Source of the DNA: Mobilisporobacter senegalensis
Lineage (GTDB): Bacteria > Bacillota > Clostridia > Lachnospirales > Lachnospiraceae
Assembly: GCF_003752155.1 (NCBI RefSeq)
Contig: NZ_RJVG01000001.1
Span: 581,375-645,374 of the forward strand
Reading direction: 5' to 3'
Length of the DNA stretch: 64,000 nt
Numbering within the stretch: position 1 is the stretch's first letter; every line of letters begins with the position of its first letter. The notes beneath the pieces were generated by a model. That model was not told the DNA's origin, made no database searches, and worked only from the letters and a program-made list of their open reading frames with translations. This document shows, in pieces, positions 1 through 8,996 of this stretch. The position numbers and the translations under genes were made by a program.

Positions 1-2
1 AT

Positions 3-620
3 ACTTTGTGCATATTATCATATATTGGAATTATAATCTCTTATCGGTTTTTACCTGAAATGATTCCGACCCATTGGAACTTTGAAGGAATCATTGATGA
101 CTATAGCAACAAAAAAATGATATTCATATTAGGAATTATTCCAATTATCATGATGCTTTTATTCGATAAACTACCAAATCTGGATCCCAAAAAACAAAAT
201 TATATGAAACATCAAAAAGCATATGGTGTAGTTCAATTATTAATTGTTCTGCTAATGATTCTGTTATCTTGGATCACCATTGCTGTTTCCCTGGGGATGG
301 AACTTAAGATCAATGTGATTATTCCGGTCTTTATTGGAATTATATTCATTGTTATGGGGAATTACATGCCAACCATTAAACCCAATTATTTCTTTGGAAT
401 CCGTACCCCATGGACACTGGCTAATGAAATCGTTTGGAAAAAGACCCATAAGATAGGTGGTTATGCTTTTGCTATTTCAGGAATATTATTTTTAATCATC
501 GCTTTTGTAACGATAGAAGAAATAATGATTGGCTGCATCATTCTAATGTTCATTCTGTTAATGAGTGTAAGTGCCTATTCTTATGTTATATTTCGCAACG
601 AAAATAAAAGGGATATCTGA
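3..620 (+). CDS. SdpI/DUF1648-family membrane protein, 5' end outside the window
   Basis: The reading frame is open to the left edge, so the true start probably lies outside; the first usable codon inside is a TTG at 6. The visible part has a DUF1648-like segment (PTHWNFEGIIDDYSNK), then several hydrophobic helices, and the SdpI signature NYFFGIRTPWTLANEIVWKK, followed by two more helices. SdpI-type proteins are multi-pass membrane proteins. In Bacillus SdpI gives immunity to a cannibalism toxin, but most homologues have no proven toxin partner. No toxin gene is visible, although the upstream side cannot be seen. The gene converges on uppP across a shared terminator. Family assignment is firm; the immunity role is not supported here. 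Confidence 0.8.
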   Translation, partial: TLCILSYIGIIISYRFLPEMIPTHWNFEGIIDDYSNKKMIFILGIIPIIMMLLFDKLPNLDPKKQNYMKHQKAYGVVQLLIVLLMILLSWITIAVSLGMELKINVIIPVFIGIIFIVMGNYMPTIKPNYFFGIRTPWTLANEIVWKKTHKIGGYAFAISGILFLIIAFVTIEEIMIGCIILMFILLMSVSAYSYVIFRNENKRDI

Positions 621-642
621 TATGATATCCCTTTTATTTTTT
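606..642. terminator. bidirectional rho-independent terminator between the SdpI-like gene and uppP
   Basis: A perfect 12-bp stem (606-617 with 624-635, AAAAGGGATATC) encloses a 6-nt loop and is flanked by T/A runs on both sides. It sits between two convergent genes and can end both transcripts. Confidence 0.8.
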
Positions 643-646
643 ACCA

Positions 647-1474
647 TTAATTATTTAACATGAAATATAATATAACAACCAATCCTAACACTATTCTATA
701 ATAACCAAATATTTTAAAATCATGCTTTTTAATATACCCCATCAGGAATTTTATTGATAATATTGAAACCACAAAAGCAACAATCATCCCTGTAAATAAT
801 ATAGCTAATTCATTGCCAGTAAAGGTAAATCCAAATTTTAATAATTTGATGAAACTCGCACCGAACATAACTGGTATCGCCAAAAAGAATGTAAATTCTG
901 CTGCTACTATCCTGGAGGTTCCAATAAGCATTGCTCCGACAATGGTTGCCCCCGATCTTGAAGTCCCCGGAATCAGGGATAGCACTTGAAACATACCAAT
1001 ATATAAAGCAACTTTATAAGTTAATTGGCTCATATCCTGAATTTTAAATACAGAATCTTTTTTTCTGTTTTCTATTAATATAAATAAAATACCATAAATA
1101 ATCAATGTCAATGCAACTACTTTATAATTATAAAAAAGTTCATCGATCTTATCTTCAAAAGGGATTCCAATAACTGCTGCCGGAATAACCGCCACTATTA
1201 CCTTAAACCACAATGACATAATATCATTTTTAATAAATGATTCATTCTTTTTAAAAGAAAAAGGGAAGAGCTTATCCCAAAACATTGCAATTACAGCAAT
1301 AATAGCACCAAGTTGTATTACTACAAAAAACATCTCCATAAATTCATCTGACATATTAAGTTTTATGAATTCATCCGCTAATATCATATGTCCTGTGCTG
1401 CTAATTGGCAGCCATTCTGTAATTCCCTCAATAATGCCTAAAATAATCACTTTAAATAACTCTATAAAATCCAT
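647..1474 (-). CDS. uppP: undecaprenyl-diphosphatase UppP (BacA family)
   Basis: This integral membrane enzyme dephosphorylates undecaprenyl pyrophosphate to recycle the lipid carrier of peptidoglycan and wall polymers; extra copies give bacitracin resistance. The two family signatures are present: [14 protein letters not shown] near the N-terminus and [10 protein letters not shown] in the second half. The protein is otherwise a chain of hydrophobic helices of normal family length (275 residues). The start is placed at the ATG at 1474 (MDFIELFK), because family members begin here and AAAGG lies about 13 bases upstream. A longer frame reaches an ATG at 1513, which has no ribosome-binding site. 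Monocistronic, convergent with the preceding gene. Confidence 0.92.
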   Translation of the reverse strand: MDFIELFKVIILGIIEGITEWLPISSTGHMILADEFIKLNMSDEFMEMFFVVIQLGAIIAVIAMFWDKLFPFSFKKNESFIKNDIMSLWFKVIVAVIPAAVIGIPFEDKIDELFYNYKVVALTLIIYGILFILIENRKKDSVFKIQDMSQLTYKVALYIGMFQVLSLIPGTSRSGATIVGAMLIGTSRIVAAEFTFFLAIPVMFGASFIKLLKFGFTFTGNELAILFTGMIVAFVVSILSIKFLMGYIKKHDFKIFGYYRIVLGLVVILYFMLNN

Positions 1475-1663
1475 TTTAAGTACCATGCCTTTCTTAATGC
1501 TTCCATTTTTCATGTTATTTGAAACATTATATGATTTAATTTTTGATCTTATCAGTAATTCCCTTTATATAACGAAATAAATCTATGCTTTACTTCAAAA
1601 CTTCTTAGTTAGATAATAAAATATTTTCATGCCCTTTTCAATAGACGAACGGTATTTTTCTTA

Positions 1664-1692
1664 TTGATAAAATAAATTAATAATATTATTAT
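1664..1692 (+). promoter_or_regulatory. sigma-A type promoter for the aldo/keto reductase gene
   Basis: TTGATA (1664-1669) and TATTAT (1687-1692) are separated by 17 bases, about 60 bases upstream of the start codon. Confidence 0.55.
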
Positions 1693-1752
1693 ATATTTAT
1701 AAAGAAATAATTGGCAGTGTAACTGTCGTCTGATATTTAAGGAGGATGATCC

Positions 1753-2880
1753 ATGCAATACAGAAGTTTTGGAAAACACGATATTAAAGTATCTGCCCTT
1801 GGTTTTGGGGCAATGAGGATGCCAACAATCGAAACAGACCAGGGTCAGGAAATAGATGAAGCAGAATCAATAAAAATGATCCGTCATGCAATTGATAGTG
1901 GAGTTAATTATATTGATACCGCTTATCCTTATCATAATGGAATGAGTGAACTCCTTGTTGGAAAAGCTTTAAAAAATGGTTATAGAGAAAAAACCTACTT
2001 AGCAACTAAATGTCCTGTTTGGGAGATTCATAAACCAGAAGATTTTGATCGTATTTTAGACGAACAGTTAGAGAAACTAGATACTCCATATATTGATTTT
2101 TATCTGCTCCATGCTCTTAATATGGACCATTGGAATAATAAGGTGTTAAAATATGATTTATTAACTAAAATGGAAAATGCAAAAAAATCTGGCAAGATAA
2201 AATATATAGGCTTTTCATTCCATGATAATGCCAAATCTTTTATCACAATGATAGACGGATACGATCACTGGGATTTCTGTCAAATTCAGCTTAATTATAT
2301 TGATGTGGATAATCAGGCTACAATAAAAGGAATGGAATATGCTGCTTCTAAGGGATTAGGCATTGTTATTATGGAACCACTCCTTGGTGGTAAGCTGGCC
2401 AGTCCGCCGATGAATGTTGCAAGCATATTAAAGGACAGCAAAACTCCTGTTGAATGGGCACTTAACTTCTTATGGGATCGTCCTGAAGTCAGCTTATTAT
2501 TAAGTGGAATGAGTGATATGACTCAAACAACTGACAATATAACCTATGCAGATCGTTCTTCTATTGGTATGTTATCTGAAGAAGATCTCTCTATGCTGGC
2601 AGAAGCGAAACAAATCTATGATACTATGGCATTAGTATCCTGTACCAAGTGTGCTTATTGCATGCCTTGTCCATTTGGCCTTGATATCCCCACTACTTTT
2701 GAAGCATACAATCGTACTGCTACAGTAGGGATGGAGAAAGCAGGTGCTTTCTATTCTTCCATTGAAACGAAGGCTGATGCATGTAAGAAATGCAAAAAAT
2801 GTGAATCCGTATGTCCTCAAAAGATTAAAATAAGTGAAGTTATGGGCACTATTACAGATGTCTTTTTACAGGGGGCATAA
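1753..2880 (+). CDS. aldo/keto reductase with C-terminal [4Fe-4S] ferredoxin-like domain
   Basis: Residues 1-290 form an aldo/keto reductase barrel (start MQYRSFGKHDIKVSALGFGAMR; NYIDTAYPYHNG with the conserved Asp-Tyr pair; LLHALN). The C-terminal part carries two cysteine clusters, CTKCAYCMPC from residue 297 and CKKCKKCESVC from residue 344, expected to bind [4Fe-4S] clusters. This fused architecture is common in anaerobic Clostridia and is usually annotated as an oxidoreductase of unknown substrate. The clusters suggest electrons from ferredoxin rather than only NADPH, which is inference. The gene has a strong AGGAGG ribosome site 7 bases before its ATG and appears monocistronic. Confidence 0.9.
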   Translation: MQYRSFGKHDIKVSALGFGAMRMPTIETDQGQEIDEAESIKMIRHAIDSGVNYIDTAYPYHNGMSELLVGKALKNGYREKTYLATKCPVWEIHKPEDFDRILDEQLEKLDTPYIDFYLLHALNMDHWNNKVLKYDLLTKMENAKKSGKIKYIGFSFHDNAKSFITMIDGYDHWDFCQIQLNYIDVDNQATIKGMEYAASKGLGIVIMEPLLGGKLASPPMNVASILKDSKTPVEWALNFLWDRPEVSLLLSGMSDMTQTTDNITYADRSSIGMLSEEDLSMLAEAKQIYDTMALVSCTKCAYCMPCPFGLDIPTTFEAYNRTATVGMEKAGAFYSSIETKADACKKCKKCESVCPQKIKISEVMGTITDVFLQGA

Positions 2881-2884
2881 GGGT

Positions 2885-3158
2885 TTCTTGAATAACAGAC
2901 GCCTTGCTTAGAGGTTACTTAAGAATAGAGATATGGATATTTATTTGTCGCTCTTAAGGGTTTTAGTGGTTCTAATGATTCATGAATTTGCTATAACATC
3001 CCGGCAAAAAACCAACTCGCTGTGCTCAGACAGAATTTTTTGCCGGGATAGTCCCAACCCATGAATCATAAGAACCACACAAAGCCTTAAAGGCTCCAAA
3101 TTAATATCCATACCTCTATTCTAATTTAGCCTTAGAAGCAAGGCTGATTATTAAGGAA
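2885..3158. repeat. 274-bp imperfect palindrome (long hairpin, MITE-like or large terminator)
   Basis: Nested arms pair across the whole gap after the reductase gene: 2885-2895 with 3148-3158 (9 of 11); 2901-2909 with 3136-3144 (9 of 9, GCCTTGCTT); 2922-2941 with 3103-3122 (19 of 20); about 2951-2983 with 3061-3092 (mostly paired); and 2998-3010 with 3037-3049 (13 of 13, ATCCCGGCAAAAA). The innermost loop holds the pseudo-palindrome CTCGCTGTGCTCAGACAG. No credible coding frame is present. The inner hairpin alone could terminate transcription, but the outer arms go far beyond a normal terminator. Confidence 0.8.
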
Positions 3159-3311
3159 ATCATTCTCCCGTTAAATATTTATATTTGCCTTTTAATCATA
3201 TGAAAACTTGTTTCACTCTTATATACTGAAATGTTTATCCTTTCTAATGCTACAACTCACTTTAATATTGGAGTCGTTGAATATTTAGGACTACCTGTTA
3301 ATATACATAGT

Positions 3312-3782
3312 CTATAAAGTCAGTTTTGCTACCACTTCACCATCTTCTATTTCCCCGGTTGCTACGAATCCTAAAGATGCATACAGCTTTTTTGCTATTT
3401 CATTTTCCGGCTCATAAGACAGATAAACCCCGGATGCGTTCCCATAAGGCTCTGTTTTTATTAAATCAAGCGCCTTTTTCATTGCTTCTTTACCGTATCC
3501 TTTTCCTTGGTATTGTTTGTCAACCATTAATCTACATACCCAGTAAGTATTTTCTTCTGATTCTTCCGCCGCTTCATTATATGACAACATTGTAAATCCC
3601 ACCATAATATCATTCTCATATATGGCATAAGGCATAGGGATGCACTCCTCATTAGATAAAGCAACGTATGCCTGTGCAAGGCTTCTTATATTACTTGCAA
3701 CAAAACTTTTTTGATCTTTTTTCGGTTCTAATTTGATACATTCTTCAAAATTTTCCTCATTAATTTTCCTTAAACTTATCAT
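3312..3782 (-). CDS. GNAT-family N-acetyltransferase
   Basis: A 156-residue protein with the acetyl-CoA binding loop QGKGYG at residues 92-97 and the C-terminal GNAT block ENEIAKKLYASLGF. The N-terminal MISLRKINEENFEECIKL and the overall layout resemble the spermidine/spermine (PaiA/BltD-like) branch of GNAT enzymes, so a polyamine is a reasonable but unproven substrate. It is transcribed leftwards and separated from spoVG by a strong terminator, so it probably has its own promoter in the short gap. Confidence 0.85.
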   Translation of the reverse strand: MISLRKINEENFEECIKLEPKKDQKSFVASNIRSLAQAYVALSNEECIPMPYAIYENDIMVGFTMLSYNEAAEESEENTYWVCRLMVDKQYQGKGYGKEAMKKALDLIKTEPYGNASGVYLSYEPENEIAKKLYASLGFVATGEIEDGEVVAKLTL

Positions 3783-3822
3783 TTTACTCTCCTCTTTTAA
3801 TAAATCTATTTATATTAGTTCA

Positions 3823-3892
3823 GAAAAAACAACTGGTGGTTGTCTTAATTTTGTAAATCATGTTCAAAACTAAGACAACCACCAGTTGTTCT
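3823..3892 (-). terminator. strong terminator after spoVG
   Basis: A perfect 20-bp stem (3828-3847 with 3871-3890), extended by five pairs after one mismatch, is followed on the minus strand by a run of T. Confidence 0.85.
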
Positions 3893-3928
3893 TTGATAAC
3901 CCTAAAGGTAAATCATTGTTAGCAAGAA

Positions 3929-4219
3929 TTATTCCTGAGGTTCCTCTTCTTCTAATTCATTGTCTAATAAGGCTGCTTCATATCTTTCAAGAATGATTTT
4001 TTGTATCTTCTCTCTAGTATCTGAATTAATTGGATGTGCAATATCCCGGTATTCACCATCTCCAGCACGTCTGCTTGGCATCGCAATAAACAATCCTTTT
4101 TCTCCTTCAATTACTTTGATATCATGAACTACGAATTCATTATCCAGCGTAATTGAAACAACAGCTTTCATTTTACCTTCTTTGTTAACTTTTCTTACTC
4201 TTACATCGGTAATTTGCAT
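3929..4219 (-). CDS. spoVG: septation regulator SpoVG
   Basis: A 96-residue protein matching SpoVG almost from end to end: [11 protein letters not shown], the central [20 protein letters not shown] and [16 protein letters not shown]. SpoVG is a small nucleic-acid-binding regulator that affects asymmetric septation during sporulation and, in other Firmicutes, virulence and wall genes. Its length is normal and the C-terminus is acidic as usual. It lies 60 bases downstream of glgD in the same direction and may be co-transcribed, although an own promoter in the gap is possible. It ends before a strong terminator. Confidence 0.96.
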   Translation of the reverse strand: MQITDVRVRKVNKEGKMKAVVSITLDNEFVVHDIKVIEGEKGLFIAMPSRRAGDGEYRDIAHPINSDTREKIQKIILERYEAALLDNELEEEEPQE

Positions 4220-4279
4220 GTCGTATATCCCCCTTTAATCCTATGTCGTTATATAGTCTATAAGTATAGCTATCTCTTG

Positions 4280-5401
4280 TTATAAAACGTATCTTTCATT
4301 TTTTTCTACAACAATTCGTACTTTCCCATCTTCTCCAATATGTGTGGAATTTGCCCTAATCGTATCTCTGCTTTCAACAATGCAGTTCTCAATGTATGTA
4401 TTATCCCCGATATATACATCATTTAGTATGATTGAGTTTTTAATTACGCAATTATTTCCTACATAGACTTTCTTGAATAATATAGAACTTTCTACTTGTC
4501 CATTAATAATACACCCACTAGATACCAGACTGTTTTTCACAGCACACGAAGCATTATATTTTGCTGGAGGAAGGTCGTCGATTTTGGTATAAACATCTGG
4601 ATATTCTTTAAAGAAATAATCTCTGGCCCCTTTCTTTAGAAAATCCATATTTGTCTTAAAATAAGACTCTACGGAAGCAATATTGCTCCAATATGTATTA
4701 AGTTCATATGCGTATATCTTCTTCAGGTTCTTATAGCGAATAAATATATCTTTAACAAGGTCGAATCTTTCTTCTCCTGCCGATTTTTCTATTAATTCAA
4801 TTAACTGTCTTCTACGAATTACATAGATACCGGTTGATATGGTATTCACTGTAGTGACGATAGGCTTTTCTTCAAATTCTTCAATTCTGCCATTTTCGTC
4901 TGTCTTAATGACACCAAACCTACTTGCATCCTCTCCTTCTTCCAGCCTTTTACAAACAATTGTAATATCTGCTTTTTTGGCAATATGATATTCCAGAACA
5001 TGATTAAAATCTAATTTATATACTCCATCTCCCGATGCGATTACAACATAGGGTTCATGGCTGTTCTTTAAGAAACTTAAATTTTGATAAATTGCATCCG
5101 CAGTGCCACGATACCAGAAACTATTATCTGTAGTAATCGTAGGTGTAAATACATATAGTCCGCCCTGCTTTCTTCCAAAATCCCACCATTTTGAAGAGCT
5201 AAGATGTTCATTCAGGGATTTTGCATTATATTGTGTAAAAACAGCAACTTTATGAATATGTGAATTTGACATACTGCTTAAGGCGAAATCAATACTTCGG
5301 TAACTTCCTCCAACTGGCATTGCCGCAATTGCCCTTTTGTTGGATAATTCACCCATTCTATTGCTATTTCCTCCTGCTAAAATAATACCTATTGCTCTCA
5401 T
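4280..5401 (-). CDS. glgD: glucose-1-phosphate adenylyltransferase subunit GlgD
   Basis: Second subunit of ADP-glucose pyrophosphorylase, which makes ADP-glucose for glycogen. The N-terminal nucleotidyltransferase domain starts [19 protein letters not shown], a divergent form of the GlgC signature, and the C-terminal third is a left-handed beta-helix with repeats such as [17 protein letters not shown]. In Firmicutes GlgD is regulatory or weakly active and works with GlgC. Its ATG overlaps the glgC stop codon by 4 bases (ATGA), a sign of translational coupling and matched expression. Confidence 0.93.
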   Translation of the reverse strand: MRAIGIILAGGNSNRMGELSNKRAIAAMPVGGSYRSIDFALSSMSNSHIHKVAVFTQYNAKSLNEHLSSSKWWDFGRKQGGLYVFTPTITTDNSFWYRGTADAIYQNLSFLKNSHEPYVVIASGDGVYKLDFNHVLEYHIAKKADITIVCKRLEEGEDASRFGVIKTDENGRIEEFEEKPIVTTVNTISTGIYVIRRRQLIELIEKSAGEERFDLVKDIFIRYKNLKKIYAYELNTYWSNIASVESYFKTNMDFLKKGARDYFFKEYPDVYTKIDDLPPAKYNASCAVKNSLVSSGCIINGQVESSILFKKVYVGNNCVIKNSIILNDVYIGDNTYIENCIVESRDTIRANSTHIGEDGKVRIVVEKNERYVL

Positions 5402-6672
5402 ATAATATCACCCACCTTAATTAAAGTTTCTCCACTTGCTAATAATCCATTTGGATAATCTTCTGGTATCGTCTGACCATAGATTGCAGTATTTTTACCA
5501 ACTTTAACTCCAGGCGGTATATAGGATTTATCACCAATTGTAACAAGCCCGAAAGAATAAATATTAGGTTCTACAATATTGGGAACCTCATCTCCACACC
5601 CAAGTTCAACATTATTGCTAATATGTACACCTTCTGCAATAATTGATTTATTTATGATTGACCCTTCTCCTATATGCACCGACTTCATGATGATGGAGTC
5701 TCTGACAATAACGTTTTCTCCTATGTACACTCCCGTACCAATGACAGAATTATACACCTGCCCATAAATTTCAGATCCTTCTCCTATGATTGTTCTTTCA
5801 ACTTTCGCATTTTCTGAAATATATTGAGGAGGAATGGCATCACTCTTTGTATATATTTTCCAAAATTCCTCATATAAATTAAATTCCGGAACCAGATCAA
5901 TAAGCTCCATATTGGACTCATGATAAGAACCTAAAGTACCTACATCTTTCCAATATCCGTTATATTCATAAGCAAATATACGATTTCCGTTCTTATGGCA
6001 ATATGGAATTACATGTTTACCAAAATCACAACCCGCTTGATCTGATAAATGGATCAAGGCGCTTCTCAATAGTTTCCAGGAGAATATATAAATACCCATA
6101 GAGGCCAAATTGCTTCGCGGATTTTGTGGTTTTTCTTCAAACTCAATTATCTGTTTGTTACTGTCTGTGATTACAACACCAAATCTGCTTGCCTCTTCCA
6201 GTGGAACTGGAATTGTAGCTATAGTGATATCTGCCCCTTTTGATTTATGAAAATCAAGCATGACTTCATAATCCATCTTGTAAATATGATCGCCACCTAA
6301 AATTAATATGTACTCTGGATTATAATACTCCATATATTCCAGATTCTGATAGATGGCATTGGCAGTTCCTGTATACCATTCACTATTCCCGCTTTTTTCA
6401 TAAGGAGGTAATATGGATACTCCCCCTATGTTTCGATCTAGATCCCATGGAATTCCGATACCTATATGTGTATTAAGTCTTAATGGCTGATACTGTGTTA
6501 ATACTCCTACCGTATCAATTCCTGAATTAATACAATTACTAAGTGGAAAGTCAATAATCCTGTACTTTCCTCCAAAGGCTACCGCTGGTTTGGCAACTTT
6601 TGAAGTTAGAACACCCAACCTTGAACCTTGTCCTCCTGCAAGTAACATGGCTATCATTTCTTTTCTAATCAC
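5398..6672 (-). CDS. glgC: glucose-1-phosphate adenylyltransferase GlgC
   Basis: Catalytic subunit for ADP-glucose synthesis from ATP and glucose-1-phosphate, the committed step of bacterial glycogen synthesis. The sequence [20 protein letters not shown] is the nucleotide-binding signature, followed by [18 protein letters not shown] and GTANAIYQN. The C-terminal part has hexapeptide repeats ([17 protein letters not shown]). Length (424) is normal. It is the first gene of glgC-glgD, with a promoter about 90 bases upstream. No glgA, glgB or glgP lies in the window, so the rest of the pathway is elsewhere. Confidence 0.95.
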   Translation of the reverse strand: MIRKEMIAMLLAGGQGSRLGVLTSKVAKPAVAFGGKYRIIDFPLSNCINSGIDTVGVLTQYQPLRLNTHIGIGIPWDLDRNIGGVSILPPYEKSGNSEWYTGTANAIYQNLEYMEYYNPEYILILGGDHIYKMDYEVMLDFHKSKGADITIATIPVPLEEASRFGVVITDSNKQIIEFEEKPQNPRSNLASMGIYIFSWKLLRSALIHLSDQAGCDFGKHVIPYCHKNGNRIFAYEYNGYWKDVGTLGSYHESNMELIDLVPEFNLYEEFWKIYTKSDAIPPQYISENAKVERTIIGEGSEIYGQVYNSVIGTGVYIGENVIVRDSIIMKSVHIGEGSIINKSIIAEGVHISNNVELGCGDEVPNIVEPNIYSFGLVTIGDKSYIPPGVKVGKNTAIYGQTIPEDYPNGLLASGETLIKVGDII

Positions 6673-6762
6673 GTAATCACCTCTTCTAGTTTATTGGAAC
6701 AATTCTACGGATTACTAGTTTGCTATCAGTGTTGCCTTTGTATATAAATTACTCTCACAAAT

Positions 6763-6791
6763 ATTATAACATTAAAAATTCCAAATGTGAA
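6763..6791 (-). promoter_or_regulatory. promoter of glgC-glgD
   Basis: Read leftwards: TTCACA (6791-6786), 17-base spacer, TATAAT (6768-6763) with an upstream TGT giving an extended -10. The rest of the 460-base gap between glgC and murC (6673-7132) is very AT-rich and shows only this site and a weaker murC promoter. Confidence 0.6.
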
Positions 6792-7000
6792 TAATATTTA
6801 CCAAATTTTACTGAAATACTATTAATTTTTTGACACATATTATAAATACCACTACTAATTCAACCTATTTACTAAAATTTTACTAATATTACAAGTTGAT
6901 TTTTAAAATTTTTTAGCATTATATATAGATTATTTTTAGCACTAGGGTAACTTTTTCGAATATTCTAATATATCTTTCTATAAAATATTATAAATTGTAT

Positions 7001-7028
7001 TTGTTTTTTTATAACAAATGGTTATAAT
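7001..7028 (+). promoter_or_regulatory. possible murC promoter
   Basis: A perfect TATAAT at 7023-7028 stands 16 bases after a weak TTGTTT. It is about 105 bases before the murC ATG. The -35 match is poor, so this is tentative. Confidence 0.35.
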
Positions 7029-7132
7029 AGCAATATATTAACATAATTTTAAGTTGACTCATAAAACAAAAGAGATATTTCAAAAGATTTATATTCACAC
7101 TTTAATATATTAGAATAGGATGTGTAAAATAT

Positions 7133-8515
7133 ATGTACAAAATTGATTTTAATAATCCAATCCATATACATTTTATTGGGATTGGTGGTATTAGCATGAG
7201 TGGTTTTGCTGAATTGCTACATACAAAAGGCTTTACCATAACTGGTTCCGACTCGAAAGAAAGTCAGATAACGAAGCATCTAGAATCTCTAGGTATTAAT
7301 ATATTATATGGACAAAGAGCTTCAAATATAACCTCAGATATAGATTTGGTCGTTTATACTGCTGCTATAAGAGAAGATAATGAAGAATATCAAGCAGCCT
7401 TAAATAATAATATTCCTACCATGGATAGAGCGTTAATGGTCGGTCAGGTAATGTCAAATTATAAAAATTCTATAGCTATTTCTGGAACACACGGTAAAAC
7501 TACTACTACTTCTATGTTATCCCATGTATTTTTGGAAGCTGAGTTAGATCCCACAATCTCGGTGGGTGGTATCTTAAAAGCGATTGATGGAAATATTCGT
7601 ATCGGTAATTCTGATAATTTTATTACAGAAGCTTGTGAATATACCAACAGCTTCTTAAAATTTAATCCTAAGATCAGTGTTATCTTAAATGTAGAGGCAG
7701 ATCATCTAGACTTTTTCAAAGATATTAATGATATTCGTAATTCTTTTAAAGCATTTGCCCAAAGGTTACCAGAAGATGGCCTTTTAATTTTAAACAGTGA
7801 AATTAATGATTATGATTTTTTTGCAAAAGACCTTGATTGTAAGGTTGTAACCTATGGTATTAATAATCCTGACAGCAATTATTCTGCCTTAAATATTGGC
7901 TATGATGAGCTTGGACACGGATATTATGATTTGTCTGAAAACGGTAAGATAGTAGATCACATCCACCTTAGTTTAGTTGGTTTACATAATATATCCAACT
8001 CATTATCTGTGATTGCCATTGCAAGAGAACTTAAGATTCCTCTGGAAGTGATTAAAAATGGCCTGCTTGCATTTAAGGGAACGGACCGGCGGTTCCAATA
8101 CAAAGGAATTATTGGCGGAGTAAAGATCATTGATGATTATGCCCACCATCCTACAGAAATTGAAGCAACTCTTAAGGCTGCTGAAAAATATCCCCACAGA
8201 GAGCTTTGGTGCGTATTTCAACCTCATACTTACACAAGGACCAAAGCATTTTTAAAAGAATTTGCAAAAGCTCTTTCCTTAGCTGATAAAATTGTTCTCG
8301 CCGATATTTATGCCGCAAGGGAACCAGATCCAGGTGATATTTCTTCCAAAGATTTGTTGAGAGAGCTTGAAAATTTGGGTAAAGAAGTTTACTATTTCCC
8401 ATGTTTCGATGAAATTGAAAATTTTTTATTACTAAATTGTACTAACGGCGACCTGTTGATAACTATGGGTGCCGGAGATATTGTAACCATAGGTGAAGCA
8501 CTCTTAGGAAAATAG
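7133..8515 (+). CDS. murC: UDP-N-acetylmuramate--L-alanine ligase MurC
   Basis: Cytoplasmic ATP-dependent ligase adding L-Ala to UDP-MurNAc, the first amino acid of the peptidoglycan stem. The Rossmann start HFIGIGGISMSG (residues 13-24), the Mur ligase P-loop GTHGKTTT (118-125), EACEYTNSFLKFNP and IDDYAHHPTEIEA are all present, and the 460-residue length is standard. AGGA lies 12 bases before the ATG. It stands alone rather than in a dcw cluster. Its stop codon runs directly into tandem DnaA-box 9-mers, and its terminator overlaps them. Confidence 0.96.
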   Translation: MYKIDFNNPIHIHFIGIGGISMSGFAELLHTKGFTITGSDSKESQITKHLESLGINILYGQRASNITSDIDLVVYTAAIREDNEEYQAALNNNIPTMDRALMVGQVMSNYKNSIAISGTHGKTTTTSMLSHVFLEAELDPTISVGGILKAIDGNIRIGNSDNFITEACEYTNSFLKFNPKISVILNVEADHLDFFKDINDIRNSFKAFAQRLPEDGLLILNSEINDYDFFAKDLDCKVVTYGINNPDSNYSALNIGYDELGHGYYDLSENGKIVDHIHLSLVGLHNISNSLSVIAIARELKIPLEVIKNGLLAFKGTDRRFQYKGIIGGVKIIDDYAHHPTEIEATLKAAEKYPHRELWCVFQPHTYTRTKAFLKEFAKALSLADKIVLADIYAAREPDPGDISSKDLLRELENLGKEVYYFPCFDEIENFLLLNCTNGDLLITMGAGDIVTIGEALLGK

Positions 8516-8545
8516 TTATCCACATTATCCACAACCTTATCAACA
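8516..8545 (+). promoter_or_regulatory. DnaA-box cluster 1
   Basis: Two perfect TTATCCACA 9-mers lie head to tail (8516-8524 and 8525-8533), and TTATCAACA (one mismatch) follows at 8537-8545. They start right after the murC stop codon. TTATCCACA is the high-affinity DnaA box consensus. Confidence 0.75.
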
Positions 8546-8576
8546 TATTTTGTCCGATTTGGTTGTGGATTTTTTA
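8527..8576 (+). terminator. murC terminator overlapping DnaA boxes
   Basis: ATCCACAACC (8527-8536) pairs perfectly with GGTTGTGGAT (8561-8570), and T-rich sequence follows. The left arm is part of the DnaA-box repeat. Confidence 0.6.
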
Positions 8577-8682
8577 TTTGGTGCATAGATTTTCTACAAT
8601 TATAGAATAGATATGTTCAAATAGGCAGTTTTACTGGCAAATTCTATAATATGACAAAAATTTACATATCAGCCCCTTGATG

Positions 8683-8709
8683 TTATCCACCTTATCCACA
8701 TTATCCACA
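8683..8709 (+). promoter_or_regulatory. DnaA-box cluster 2
   Basis: Three contiguous 9-mers at 9-base spacing: TTATCCACC (8683-8691), TTATCCACA (8692-8700) and TTATCCACA (8701-8709). The last ends about 57 bases upstream of an extended -10 promoter for the DnaB/DnaD-like and dnaI genes. Confidence 0.75.
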
Positions 8710-8765
8710 TTTTCACAAATCCCTGAACCCCTTATAAATGCACTATTTTATTCTTCATTCTTCTA

Positions 8766-8774
8766 TGCTATAAT
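8766..8774 (+). promoter_or_regulatory. extended -10 promoter of the helicase-loader operon
   Basis: TGCTATAAT combines the TGn extension with a perfect TATAAT. No good -35 is present. Transcription would begin near 8781, placing the tandem structured element in the 5' leader. Confidence 0.6.
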
Positions 8775-8778
8775 GCTC

Positions 8779-8951
8779 GTGAAAGCAAATTTACTTGCTT
8801 GCAAGGGTAAATTTGCTCACGGGACCATAAAAATTTATTTTTATGGTATAAGTGATGTGCAAAGGTTACTTGCTCGCAAGAGTGAATGTGTTCACGGGGA
8901 CATAAAATTTTAATTTTATGTCACAGATCGTGAGTATCGCTTGCTTGCAAG
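8779..8951 (+). repeat. tandem structured leader element, 2.5 copies of about 75 bp
   Basis: Units start with GTGA at 8779, 8852 and 8930. Each holds CTTGCTYGCAAG (8794-8805, 8869-8880, 8940-8951), itself an inverted repeat. Units 1 and 2 continue with CACGGG and a 24-nt palindrome (8824-8847 and 8899-8922). The third copy stops after the core. In unit 1 the core sits on a long hairpin in which GCAAATTTAC pairs with GTAAATTTGC. The 24-nt palindromes differ at three base pairs with both sides changed (A-T to G-C, C-G to A-T, A-T to T-A), so pairing is preserved. The element lies between promoter and start codon. Confidence 0.75.
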
Positions 8952-8996
8952 AATTAACTATCCTAAAAATATAAAATGAGAGGAGTAAGTGGAGCA

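Noticed and set aside
3..620. A bacteriocin/immunity system at the left edge
   Set aside because: SdpI family alone does not indicate a toxin partner and none is visible.
1365..1580. A 71-residue plus-strand frame over the uppP start
   Set aside because: Antisense to the well-supported uppP gene and without ribosome site.
8516..8709. A chromosomal replication origin
   Set aside because: There are only six boxes and no dnaA, dnaN, rpmH or AT-rich unwinding element arrangement nearby; the nearest gene context fits regulation or titration of DnaA better.
8677..8913. A 78-residue open frame on the plus strand between murC and the DnaB/DnaD-like gene
   Set aside because: It starts at the DnaA boxes and runs through the structured repeats, has no ribosome site or recognisable composition, and is explained by the non-coding elements.
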